A stretch of DNA of 22,319 bases from an uncultured Candidatus Saccharibacteria bacterium (GTDB lineage: Bacteria; Patescibacteriota; Saccharimonadia; Saccharimonadales; Saccharimonadaceae), in contig CAOZKB010000010.1 in the NCBI GenBank assembly GCA_948571325.1, forward strand, positions 1 to 22,319, written 5' to 3'. Below the pieces are notes generated by a model, which was given only the letters and a program-made list of their open reading frames with translations, was not told the origin of the DNA and searched no databases. Below, in pieces: positions 13,027 to 20,916 of this stretch. Numbering within the stretch: position 1 is the stretch's first letter; the number at the start of each line of letters is the position of its first letter. Made by a program: the position numbers and the translations under genes.

Positions 13027-15981
13027 CTATGTTGTTATTTTAGCGCGTGTTTTTGGTAATGTCAAGGACTTTTTTAGAGTTTTTTGGAAATCTTGAGCAA
13101 AAATGAGATAAAACAGGGGTGGCATAAGATAAATCTGAAGAGCATTAGGGAGGCCGGAGAAAAAGTTGAGGGTGATGAGGTAGGCCGCGAGGAGAGGAAG
13201 GAGGAGCGGGAGCGCAGGGTGGCGCCAAAAATCGAAAAATTGCTGATTTGTACGGATGGCCGAGCGGCCGGCGAGAAGCCTGGGGGACAAGAGGCGGCTA
13301 GCGAAGGCAACGACGAGAGCGAAAGCAATTAAGCTAAGGCCGACGATTCCCTGCTCGAGGAGGAGACTGAGGGGTTGGTTTTGGACGATTTCCTTCGGAG
13401 AGGTAACATGGGTCATAAATGAATTGCGATAGAGCGCTGCGCCAGCGCCACCAAGACCAACCCCGAAGAGCACACTAGTAGGGGTAAGGGGAGCCGAACC
13501 GGTGCAAGGGCAACAATAAACAAAACACCTCTGTGCGACTTCGATACTAGAGCGGGGGTGCCCAGGAGCGGACAACCAGGTGTCGAGCGCGGCTTGGTTA
13601 AGATCGAGGCGAACATTAGTGGATTCGGCCACGTAACCATCAAAGGTGGAAGAATCCTGAACTTCTAGAGAGCTCTCAGGGACTGTCTGAGTTTGCGGCG
13701 TAGCTTTTGAGCGGATATCGATGATTCCCAGCGATAATTGATGAAGAGATTTAGCAATACCGGTATAAAAAGTATCATTAGTAGACGAAAGCGCTGCGAA
13801 AGTCCCCTGCGCAGTGAGACTAAGGAGAAAACTCACGACTGGAATGATGATTAAACTATAACGGAAGACGTGACGACGGAGGGCAAAAATCAGCATGATA
13901 AGGAGCGCAATGGCATAAGCATAAATGGCGCCACGAGAAAAAGTGAAGAAGAGAGTCGTGGAGAATAAAATCGCAAAAAGAATTAGGGTAAATATGGTTT
14001 TTGGCGGGAGTTGTGCAGATTTGGCTTTAAAAATTAAGAGATAAAGAGCAAGCAAAGTAGGAGCAAGGAGGAGATTACCCATGAATTGAGGTTCGATAGC
14101 AAAACCAGAGGGGTGAGGAAAACCAAAAGTTTGGTACGTACAACCAGCGCAGAGAAGAGTGGAGGCGCGACTGGCGCCAAAAATATCAAGAAAACTCTGT
14201 ATCCAACAGATAAGGCAGATTACAGCACTACCGATAAAGAAAACACGGAGAAGAAGACGCTTGAAGGCAGGGCGGTTAGCTAGCGGAATAATGAGAGGAG
14301 TGAGAAAAAGGACGGCAAAAACAGCAAAGAAAATTGCCCAGATAATTAAAGCTGTAAGAAGGCCGCGCACGGGATTGGCGGACCAGAAAATCGAGATCGT
14401 AGCATAGAGCGGAAAAAGCGAAAAGAGAAAGAATCGGCGATCGGTAAGGGGAGACATGGCGAGTTTTTGACGATAAATAAAAAGTGCAATAAGACTAACG
14501 ATGTCAAACAGAGCAAGCCAAATGAGTGGGAGCGAAAGCTCGAAATTCATACTAGAATCGGCGCCCAGCGAAATTACTGGATGATAGGAGAAGAAAAGAA
14601 TAACGGGCATTAGATAGAGAAAGAAGGCGTAGATTTTGGCAAAAAATGTGAAGCTCGCGGGGGTGAGGTTAGGTTTTTGAGAGACTGGAGTAGTTTTGGA
14701 TTGGGTTTTGGCAGAGTCACTAGAGGAGGATTTGGCAGATTTGGCAGGATGAGGGATAGCTTTTTGGACAAGATTAGTAATAGCGGCGCGGAATTTGGTG
14801 ATGGAAAATTTGGCGGCGGACTTAGTGATAGCAGAAGTTTTAAAAGGGTGGGGACGAGAAAGGAATTTTTGAAGGGTTTTAGCGAGAGAATCGGGGGTCT
14901 GAACATCAAAAAGGAGCCCGTTCTTCCCTGGCTGAATAATATCACGACTACCACCATTAACATAAGCAATAACTGGGCAACCAGCAGCAAGAGCTTCGAC
15001 AGCAGCAATGCCAAAGGGTTCTAAACTAGGAAAAATGTAGGCTTGAGCTTGATGCAAATAGGTGGATAATTCTGCCGAATCGACCCAAGGGATGAATTTT
15101 ATAAGAGATGAACCTTGAGCGAGTTTAACAAGATTGGCGTGTTCGGGGCCGTCACCAATCACAGTAAGAGGCTGATTGAGCTGGAGGCAAGCTTGGATTG
15201 CAAGATCAATACGCTTCCAGGCGACCTGGCGACAAGCAATAACGAACCCCTGCTGTGCTTGATGCTCTTGACTTTTTTTACTATCTGTGCTATAATGGAG
15301 AGATGGGGTGGTTTTTGAGGCGGTATTTTGGTGTTTTTGGTAGTTTTCCACAGGTTTTGTGGGGGCTGTGGAAAACTTTGCAATATCGACGGGAGGGTGA
15401 ATTACGATAGCGTCGCGATGGTAATATTGTTTGATTTGTTCGGCAGAATATTGTGAAATAGTGACAAATTGGTCAGGCTGCTGAGCGGATTGATAGTCAG
15501 CACGGCGGAGAGGCTTCACCAGAAGTTTGAGGCCGAGGCGAGCAAGAGGGTTGAAGATGCCAAAATTTGGCTCTTTGAGGTATTTGTCATACATAGCCCA
15601 GTAATACTGTGTAGGGACATGGCAATAACAGATGTGGTAGGCTGTTTTGGTTTTGACGGCTTTGGCTTCGGCGCCGGTAACAGAGATAATCAAATCATAA
15701 TCTGAGAGATCGAGGTGCGAAAAATAGAACTGACGGAACAGGCCGAGGTATTTGCGCAAACAGGCGGGAAAATAATTGAGCCAACCAGTATGCACTTTGG
15801 CATCTTTGAACCAGTTGATTTTTTTAGGACGATATTGCGAAGTATAGATGGGGGCTTCGGGATACATTTTATGAAGTTCGAGTAGAACTTTTTCGGCGCC
15901 GCCTGGGGTAGTGAGCCAGTCGCAAACGAGCGCAATACGGGGCTTGCGGTAATGACTACTGTTTTTCTCGGTGTGTGACAT
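13027..15981 (-). CDS. Glycosyltransferase GT4 fused to O-antigen polymerase/ligase
   Basis: I start this 984-residue protein at 15981: the ATG follows the TGA of the upstream gene by one base and has AAGGGAG 9 nt before it. An in-frame ATG 36 bp upstream would overlap that gene. Residues 13-405 are a GT-B glycosyltransferase of family GT4 with the CDWLTTPGGAEKV start (20-32), HxPTQYYW (about 121-128) and the EX7E motif EPFGIAAVE (321-329). A Ser/Lys/Thr/Pro linker (about 411-444) joins it to a multi-helix membrane part (about 445-970) with Wzy/WaaL-like marks TFSRGA (680-685) and GVGLGGAG (840-847). It probably adds sugars to a lipid-linked glycan and then polymerises or ligates it at the membrane. 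A low-complexity insert (about 203-245) sits between the two Rossmann halves. Confidence 0.88.
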   Translation of the reverse strand: MSHTEKNSSHYRKPRIALVCDWLTTPGGAEKVLLELHKMYPEAPIYTSQYRPKKINWFKDAKVHTGWLNYFPACLRKYLGLFRQFYFSHLDLSDYDLIISVTGAEAKAVKTKTAYHICYCHVPTQYYWAMYDKYLKEPNFGIFNPLARLGLKLLVKPLRRADYQSAQQPDQFVTISQYSAEQIKQYYHRDAIVIHPPVDIAKFSTAPTKPVENYQKHQNTASKTTPSLHYSTDSKKSQEHQAQQGFVIACRQVAWKRIDLAIQACLQLNQPLTVIGDGPEHANLVKLAQGSSLIKFIPWVDSAELSTYLHQAQAYIFPSLEPFGIAAVEALAAGCPVIAYVNGGSRDIIQPGKNGLLFDVQTPDSLAKTLQKFLSRPHPFKTSAITKSAAKFSITKFRAAITNLVQKAIPHPAKSAKSSSSDSAKTQSKTTPVSQKPNLTPASFTFFAKIYAFFLYLMPVILFFSYHPVISLGADSSMNFELSLPLIWLALFDIVSLIALFIYRQKLAMSPLTDRRFFLFSLFPLYATISIFWSANPVRGLLTALIIWAIFFAVFAVLFLTPLIIPLANRPAFKRLLLRVFFIGSAVICLICWIQSFLDIFGASRASTLLCAGCTYQTFGFPHPSGFAIEPQFMGNLLLAPTLLALYLLIFKAKSAQLPPKTIFTLILFAILFSTTLFFTFSRGAIYAYAIALLIMLIFALRRHVFRYSLIIIPVVSFLLSLTAQGTFAALSSTNDTFYTGIAKSLHQLSLGIIDIRSKATPQTQTVPESSLEVQDSSTFDGYVAESTNVRLDLNQAALDTWLSAPGHPRSSIEVAQRCFVYCCPCTGSAPLTPTSVLFGVGLGGAGAALYRNSFMTHVTSPKEIVQNQPLSLLLEQGIVGLSLIAFALVVAFASRLLSPRLLAGRSAIRTNQQFFDFWRHPALPLLLPLLAAYLITLNFFSGLPNALQIYLMPPLFYLIFAQDFQKTLKKSLTLPKTRAKITT
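13037..13065 (-). promoter_or_regulatory. tRNA promoter inside the end of the upstream gene
   Basis: On the minus strand: TTGACA (13065-13060), a 17-bp spacer, then TAAAAT (13042-13037). The predicted start near 13030 leaves about 12 nt of 5' extension. The promoter overlaps the last codons of the glycosyltransferase-polymerase gene, which ends at 13027. Confidence 0.75.
15268..15296 (+). promoter_or_regulatory. Near-consensus antisense promoter inside the glycosyltransferase gene
   Basis: TTGACT (15268-15273), a 17-bp spacer ending TGTGC, then TATAAT (15291-15296), pointing against the gene. The bases after the -10, GGAGAGATGGGGTGGTT, differ from those after the promoter at 982-987 at only two positions. 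It is encoded within the low-complexity insert (residues about 229-238). Confidence 0.6.
15342..15377. repeat. Perfect 12-bp inverted repeat with TTTTCCACAG halves
   Basis: AGTTTTCCACAG (15342-15353) and CTGTGGAAAACT (15366-15377) flank a 12-nt loop. It lies 45 bp after the antisense promoter, within the same coding insert. Both halves contain TTTTCCACA, close to a DnaA box, as does the palindrome at 4298-4317. Confidence 0.65.
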
Positions 15982-15982
15982 C

Positions 15983-17407
15983 TCACCTAGCTCCCTTACG
16001 GAAGAGGATGGTGCCAATTGTCTTAAACATTATACGAAAATCGAGTCCGAGCGACCAGTTTTGGATGTAATAGAGATCAAGGGCGCGGCGTTCTCCGAAA
16101 GAAATGTCGCGGCGGCCAGAAACTTGGGCAAGGCCAGTGAGGCCGGATTTAACCGAAAGCAGCTGCGAACGATCACCGTAATGATGGAGCTCGCCTGGCA
16201 CTAGGGCACGGGGGCCGACAATAGAGATATCACCTTTAAGGACGTTAAAAAGCTGTGGGAGTTCGTCAAGCGAAGAGGAGCGGAGGAATTTACCAAACTT
16301 GGTAATACGGGGGTCATTAGGGATTTGATCGCCATTGTCACGGTATTTTTTAATTAGTTGAGGTTTACCCATTTTAGTAAAGGCCTCCTCGGGAGTTATG
16401 CCAGAATATTCGGGCTTCATGGAGCGGAATTTATAAATTTTGACCCTGCGATCGTAGCGCGAGAGGCGGGTGGATTTATAAATGGCGGGGGCGCGAGGGT
16501 TGGAGATTTTTTCAGTTAGCCAAATAATCAGCATTGGGATAGCAGTGATAATTATAACGATGGTACTGACAATAATATCGCAGAGGCGTTTGGCGACCTT
16601 AGCGCTGCCGATGAGAGGGGTAACGCGGACAAGAATAGCTGGAGTATCGCCGATGAGCTCTAGTTCCCCCATCTGAGAGGAAAGCATAGCGGATGACGGG
16701 ACGAAATAATACAACAAATGACGGTTGATGGCTTGACGGTAAACGTATTCAGTGCGACGGTCATCGGTTTGAAAAATGACGTCGGGTTTAGATTTTTTGA
16801 GGGCTTCCTTAAGGGAGGAATATTGCTTGCGCCGGAGGTCTTTGGGGATGTATTTAGAGCCAGCGACGATACCAACGAGCGAAAAGCCAGACTCAGGAAA
16901 GGCAGAGATGTAATCGGCGAGATATTCGGTGTTTTTAGTATTACCAATAATGATCGCACGAAGGGCGGCACGGCGTTTTTTGAGAATAGAACTGCGTAAA
17001 AGACGAATGGCGCCACGGAAGAAACATAGAAAAATAAAACAGGAGATGATGGCATAAAGTGCCATAACCCGTACGGGGAAAAGATCGGCGTTAAAAAGAA
17101 AGTCATAGGAGATAATAGCCATTACACCGACCACAGAGGCTAAAAATAAGCGGCCAATTTCTAGCCAACGACTCTGACGTAGAAAAATGCTTTTGCGATA
17201 GAGGCCGAAAGCGGCGAGAATGATAAGGTAAAGAGGGATAAGAAAGAGGAAAGAAATAGCAAATTCGAGTGGGGCAGACTCAAAGTAGAAGGGGCGCTGG
17301 TCGAGGTGAGTGCGCATAATATAAGCAACAAAAAAGGAGAGAAAAATCGCGATGGCGTCGCCAAGAATCAGAAAAATGTGAAAAATTAGCCCTGTTTCCC
17401 TTTTCAT
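15983..17407 (-). CDS. Polyprenyl-phosphate sugar phosphotransferase (WbaP/WcaJ type)
   Basis: This 474-residue enzyme should move a sugar-1-phosphate from a UDP-sugar to undecaprenyl phosphate, the first step of a surface glycan. Four membrane helices (about 10-30, 48-70, 85-105, 112-131) are followed by a Rossmann-like domain (about 150-262), a re-entrant hydrophobic segment (273-297) and the bacterial sugar transferase domain (PF02397) to the end. Key motifs are YKFRSM (325-330), the Asp-Glu pair in SSLDELPQLFNVLKGD (378-393, D381/E382), SIVGPR (395-400) and SGLTGLAQVSGR (421-432). After GPR, the usual Pro is Ala-Leu-Val-Pro. The ATG has no ribosome binding site and lies 2 nt after the predicted start of transcription. 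It is the first gene of a two-gene operon; the next gene begins one base after its stop. The sugar used cannot be told from the sequence. Confidence 0.92.
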   Translation of the reverse strand: MKRETGLIFHIFLILGDAIAIFLSFFVAYIMRTHLDQRPFYFESAPLEFAISFLFLIPLYLIILAAFGLYRKSIFLRQSRWLEIGRLFLASVVGVMAIISYDFLFNADLFPVRVMALYAIISCFIFLCFFRGAIRLLRSSILKKRRAALRAIIIGNTKNTEYLADYISAFPESGFSLVGIVAGSKYIPKDLRRKQYSSLKEALKKSKPDVIFQTDDRRTEYVYRQAINRHLLYYFVPSSAMLSSQMGELELIGDTPAILVRVTPLIGSAKVAKRLCDIIVSTIVIIITAIPMLIIWLTEKISNPRAPAIYKSTRLSRYDRRVKIYKFRSMKPEYSGITPEEAFTKMGKPQLIKKYRDNGDQIPNDPRITKFGKFLRSSSLDELPQLFNVLKGDISIVGPRALVPGELHHYGDRSQLLSVKSGLTGLAQVSGRRDISFGERRALDLYYIQNWSLGLDFRIMFKTIGTILFRKGAR

Positions 17408-17415
17408 ATGAGTAT

Positions 17416-17424
17416 ATTATAGCA
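17416..17424 (-). promoter_or_regulatory. Extended -10 promoter of the glycan operon, near-leaderless
   Basis: TGCTATAAT on the minus strand (17424-17416). The predicted start at about 17409 is 2 nt from the ATG at 17407. Its -35 zone coincides with the -10 of the divergent galE promoter. Confidence 0.6.
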
Positions 17425-17440
17425 GAAAATAGGGGAAGTG

Positions 17441-17449
17441 TGGTAGAAT
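17441..17449 (+). promoter_or_regulatory. Extended -10 promoter of galE
   Basis: TG-G-TAGAAT at 17441-17449, predicted start near 17456. The mRNA then carries GGAG (17464-17467), 7 nt before the ATG. The -35 zone overlaps the -10 of the minus-strand operon promoter. Confidence 0.55.
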
Positions 17450-17474
17450 AGAGGAAAAGAAGTGGAGAAACGTT

Positions 17475-18527
17475 ATGAGTAAAGGTAAAATTTTAGTAAC
17501 TGGCGGGACCGGCTATATTGGTTCACATACAGTAGTAGAGTTAATTGAGGCTGGGTATGATTTAGAAATTCTGGACAATTTGTCTAATAGTAAAATTGAT
17601 GTTTTAACGAGAATTGACGAGCTGACTGGAATTAGTCCAAAATTCCACGATATTGATTTGCTAGATGAGGCGAAACTGCGTAAAGTGTTTGAAAAAGGTG
17701 ATTTCAAGACGGTGATTCATTTTGCTGGGCTAAAAGCTGTGGCGGAGTCGATTAAGGAGCCGTTGAAATACTATGAGAACAATATTACAGGGACGCTGAA
17801 TTTATTGAAATGTATGGAGGAATTTGGCGTAAAACGAATTATCTTCTCTTCTTCGGCGACAGTTTATGGTGAACAGGATAATCCGTGCTGCGTAGAGACG
17901 ATGGAGGTGGGGCGTAAGTTGACGAATCCATACGGTCGGACAAAGTATATGATTGAGGAAATCCTGCGTGATGTAGCGGTAATGGATCCGGAATTCGAGG
18001 TGACGATTTTGCGATACTTTAACCCAGTAGGGGCGCATGCTTCTGGGCTATTAGGCGAAGATCCAAACGATATCCCGAATAACTTAATGCCAATTATTAT
18101 GCGTGTGGCAGCGGGAGATATTGCAGAACTTTCGATTTATGGGAACGACTATGATACGCCGGATGGAACCTGCATACGAGATTATATTCATGTGGTGGAT
18201 TTGGCGAAAGGTCATATTGCGGCGCTAGAAAAAATGAAGCGCGGTGTGCAAGTGTATAATTTGGGTTCTGGGAGCGGTGTTTCAGTTCTGGAGATGGTGA
18301 AAGTTTTTAGTAAGGCAAGCGAAAAACCATTACCGCATAAGATGGTAGAACGGCGACCAGGTGATTTAGCCGTAACCTATGCTGATCCAAGCAAAGCTGA
18401 GAAAGAGCTGGGCTGGAAGACTGAGCTGACTATTGATGATATGATGCGAGATACGTTAAATTATCTAGAAAAGAGTGCTAAGCGTAAGAAAGAAGACGGC
18501 AAACAGAGTTGCAAAACGTTGGATTAG
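17475..18527 (+). CDS. galE: UDP-glucose/galactose 4-epimerase GalE
   Basis: GalE interconverts UDP-glucose and UDP-galactose with bound NAD. This 350-residue protein has the usual family length (about 330-350). It shows the NAD-binding GGTGYIGSH (10-18), the FSSSATVYGE active-site serine segment (124-133), the YGRTK catalytic Tyr153/Lys157 pair, RYFNPVGAHASG (180-191) and IRDYIHVVDLAKGH (234-247). By the xxADPSKA motif, the position of the E. coli gate residue Tyr299 is a Thr (about 301). A smaller gate can allow N-acetylated sugars, so UDP-GlcNAc/GalNAc epimerisation is possible. The C-terminus is Lys-rich. It is divergent from the glycan operon (67 bp between starts), which fits a supply role. 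No strong terminator is seen after it. Confidence 0.95.
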   Translation: MSKGKILVTGGTGYIGSHTVVELIEAGYDLEILDNLSNSKIDVLTRIDELTGISPKFHDIDLLDEAKLRKVFEKGDFKTVIHFAGLKAVAESIKEPLKYYENNITGTLNLLKCMEEFGVKRIIFSSSATVYGEQDNPCCVETMEVGRKLTNPYGRTKYMIEEILRDVAVMDPEFEVTILRYFNPVGAHASGLLGEDPNDIPNNLMPIIMRVAAGDIAELSIYGNDYDTPDGTCIRDYIHVVDLAKGHIAALEKMKRGVQVYNLGSGSGVSVLEMVKVFSKASEKPLPHKMVERRPGDLAVTYADPSKAEKELGWKTELTIDDMMRDTLNYLEKSAKRKKEDGKQSCKTLD

Positions 18528-18704
18528 CTAGGAAGTAACATATTGAGTTAACTAGCGCCCACCTTGCCTGGCGACAAATTAGGTGGTACTTGTGAAAAGT
18601 GCCGAGTCATAAATACATTATCTCTCCCACTAGAATCCTCGTTGATACATCGTGCGAGCGAAGACTTTTTGGGTTTCATGATGATTTATATAGCCACGAG
18701 TTGA
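18528..18704. other. Spacer after galE, weak hairpins only
   Basis: I see no gene here. CCACCT and AGGTGG form a 6-bp stem over 16 nt (about 18558-18586), and GGTACTT with AAGTGCC forms another (about 18585-18605). Neither has a T-run. Some of this DNA may be unrecognisable remains of the FISUMP gene whose end lies at 18705-18922. Confidence 0.4.
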
Positions 18705-18922
18705 TGCCCCCTCTACTTTGTGCGTAGTGGATATTTTCGGGCAGCAGGATATGATCAGGTGCGTGAGGCTGGGCGAGCAGGTTACGTTTGGTCGAGGGCG
18801 GCAAGCGCAACGAATCCTTATGATATGTCTTTTGCGGATGATGGCTTAGTATTTACGGCTATGGATAATGCAGATAAGCATATTGCAGAGTTGGCTTTTC
18901 CGTCCGCTGTCTAGTATTGTAG
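18705..18922 (+). pseudogene. Remnant of a FISUMP surface-protein gene, frameshifted
   Basis: The frame from 18705 encodes PLYFVRSGYF, then AGRAGYVWSR and SATNPYDMSF, which match the C-terminal part of FISUMP domains (TIGR02145/PF09603). No start, signal peptide or N-terminal part is present; an in-frame TGA lies just upstream at 18702. The frame ends early at TAG 18912-18914, but the neighbouring frame reads GFSVRCLVL and stops at 18920-18922. GFSVRC is the usual domain end, so a 1-nt loss (or 2-nt gain) occurred between about 18878 and 18892. The fragment stops 9 bp from the convergent intact FISUMP gene. Confidence 0.75.
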
Positions 18923-18931
18923 GGGGAGGGA

Positions 18932-20725
18932 TTAGCGGGCGAGGCAACGAATATTACCACCCTCATGACGATTGAGACCGCGTGATGGATAAATGTAGGT
19001 TCTGGAAGGATGAAGAACATAGGCAGAATCAGATGAAACGTAAGCCGTGGACAACCATAATATACCATTAGCGCCGGCGTCTCTTAATGAATTTGACCAA
19101 GTGGCAACATAACCGGCTGAAAGGTAACGCAGAGGACTAAAAGTCATGTCTTTATAAGCCGTTTCAGTACCGCTCGTACCGGCAATACCGTGAATATTAT
19201 ACGTACCACCGTTGGATTGATAAGAACCAGTTTTAGGATAACCATAAGCTACCAGAAGCCTATATGCGCTATCATCTAAGTCAAACGGTTGCGCTGTAAC
19301 AGTATTTTGACCACCCTGAGGCAATCTCCAACCTTTTGGGCAAATCGAGCCTGTGGCATCAACGAGTTTTGAAGGGTTTTGCTCAGCGCCCGTACTAACG
19401 ACATCGGCCGCACCAGTGCCAGCAGTTGCTGAGCCCCATTGATAATAATTCCCCACCAAATAATGGGCGTCATAAGTTTTGTTAGCAGTATCAACTGTGA
19501 CAAAACCGTCTGTGTTATCGTATCCAGCGTTTTTGCCCTCCCAGAGACCGATTTTGGCGGTATAAGTTGGTTGCCAGCCACTTGAGACATCCTGGAAGTT
19601 TTTGCAACTCTGAGCGATAGTAAAGCCGGGACGAACGGAATTATAACCGTCGTTATTCGTTGAGTCGGTAGTGGGGGCGGAGTTACAGAGTGGTCCAAGT
19701 GAGGGGGTTGCAAGCACGACTGAGCCAAGATTCCATGAGTTATCGTATTCTGCGCGCTCCTCCGTCGTGAGGTTTAAGACTAATTTGCCAGCATTACTTC
19801 TTGTTGCATAGCGTGGGCTCCAAGCCTGTTTCACATCACTCGTCTCCGGCTTAAGTGGTAACGTCTTCTCATTGAGGTCCAACGCCAAATTCTGCGTCAT
19901 CCAACAATTCCCATCCGCAAGCTTAGCTACCCAGTATTCTTTACCATCTCTACTATCCATAAGTCTTTTCTCTACTTCATTCCCCGGAGTGATAACATAG
20001 GACCCGGTAGCGTCTTGCTGATGGGAATTGTTGGCGCCCTTGGTATTAGTACAAATGGAACTAGTCATGTCTTGCATGTAGGTAAGCTCGGAGAGGTTGG
20101 TGATTCTTTGTGGATTAGCAATCACTGACACGGCAACATTGTTAGTATACTGCCCTGCTGGCAGGCTAGTGTCTATGTTGGTACCAAAGGAGAGATAGTA
20201 AGTATCCACAGTACCAGCCGTGGCCTGGTCGGTATTATGCACTACCATGGGAGTGAGAGGCAGGCCCTGATACTCCGTCTCCGGGCCTGCCTGCATAGTG
20301 CCAAGCGCATAACCCCAAGTGTTGGTGGGAAAGCTAGTGCTAGAACTAGGACTTACAAGAGCCTTAATCTCTCCTTTGGTACCAACCATCGCATTAGTCC
20401 CGTCCAGTGTGTTAAGGTACACTTGGTAGCCAGAGTTACTAGTGGCAGTAACTTGCAGTTTGGTGCTCACCGCACCAAACTGCCCCTCGCCACTTGGCGT
20501 AATATCTATCTCATTAGCTGAGTCGAGAGCGAGGGAAAGAGTGGCGGCGGGTACTTCTCTATGTTCCAGTACTAAAGCTTCTGCTAGTTCTCCATAGCTA
20601 ACTACTGGACATACCAGTCCTAGTCCTACCACTACCAGACCAAGCAAGCTAAGGCTACCCAAAGTGTTGGTTGATTGGCTAAGTTTAAGTTTCTTCGCGC
20701 ACCTATTACTATTTACATTAAGCAT
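18932..20725 (-). CDS. FISUMP-domain secreted surface protein
   Basis: This 597-residue protein has a hydrophobic export segment (about 22-46) after a basic N-terminus; a beta-rich domain (about 60-205) with TATSNSGYQVYL; then a linker with YMQDMTSSIC (216-225); and a FISUMP domain (TIGR02145/PF09603, about 258-597) with YWVAKLADGNCWMTQNLALDL (264-284), GSICPKGWRLP (459-469), FSPLRYLSAGYV (529-540), WLSTAYVSSDSAYVL and the terminal GGNIRCLAR. The domain is widespread in Saccharibacteria and Fibrobacter surface proteins; its ligand is unknown. Many Asn-Gly and Thr residues and paired cysteines fit an exported protein. The start is set by GGAGG 5 nt upstream. It lies behind a long structured leader (20726-21041). 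Its end faces a broken copy of the same family. Confidence 0.88.
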   Translation of the reverse strand: MLNVNSNRCAKKLKLSQSTNTLGSLSLLGLVVVGLGLVCPVVSYGELAEALVLEHREVPAATLSLALDSANEIDITPSGEGQFGAVSTKLQVTATSNSGYQVYLNTLDGTNAMVGTKGEIKALVSPSSSTSFPTNTWGYALGTMQAGPETEYQGLPLTPMVVHNTDQATAGTVDTYYLSFGTNIDTSLPAGQYTNNVAVSVIANPQRITNLSELTYMQDMTSSICTNTKGANNSHQQDATGSYVITPGNEVEKRLMDSRDGKEYWVAKLADGNCWMTQNLALDLNEKTLPLKPETSDVKQAWSPRYATRSNAGKLVLNLTTEERAEYDNSWNLGSVVLATPSLGPLCNSAPTTDSTNNDGYNSVRPGFTIAQSCKNFQDVSSGWQPTYTAKIGLWEGKNAGYDNTDGFVTVDTANKTYDAHYLVGNYYQWGSATAGTGAADVVSTGAEQNPSKLVDATGSICPKGWRLPQGGQNTVTAQPFDLDDSAYRLLVAYGYPKTGSYQSNGGTYNIHGIAGTSGTETAYKDMTFSPLRYLSAGYVATWSNSLRDAGANGILWLSTAYVSSDSAYVLHPSRTYIYPSRGLNRHEGGNIRCLAR

Positions 20726-20778
20726 TTTACCTCCATATTTTATATGTAAATATCCATCCTACGTGTGTCACTTACCTA

Positions 20779-20893
20779 ATCTCTTTTGGTACTAGAGTGG
20801 AGAGATTTTGCATTTTATCTAGCGAAGCGGGTCTTTATCGACCAGCGAGCGACGATAGAACTTGTAAAAGATCTCACTCTAGCCCAAAAGATA
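20779..20893 (-). other. Long imperfect hairpin in the FISUMP gene leader
   Basis: On the transcript, CTTTTGG-G-CTAGAGTG (about 20890-20874) pairs with CACTCTAG-TA-CCAAAAG (about 20799-20780): 8 and 7 bp separated by a small internal loop, with further A/T pairs inside. Within it GGTC and GACC (about 20830-20845) form a smaller stem. Its 5' arm overlaps the T-run of the terminator at 20886-20916, so the two may compete. Confidence 0.5.
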
Positions 20894-20916
20894 AAAAGCG
20901 ACACCGCACCGGTGTC
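20886..20916 (-). terminator. Conditional-looking terminator in the FISUMP leader
   Basis: On the minus strand GACACCG pairs with CGGTGTC around GTG (20916-20900), followed by GCTTTTTATCTTTT. It ends about 160 nt before the FISUMP start. The 5' arm GACAC is also part of the stem that closes the upstream RNA domain, so both cannot form at once. Confidence 0.7.

Noticed and set aside
15982..16017. Upstream ATG at 16017 for the glycosyltransferase-polymerase gene
   Set aside because: It would overlap the preceding gene by 35 bp. The ATG at 15981 follows the stop by one base and has a better placed AAGGGAG.
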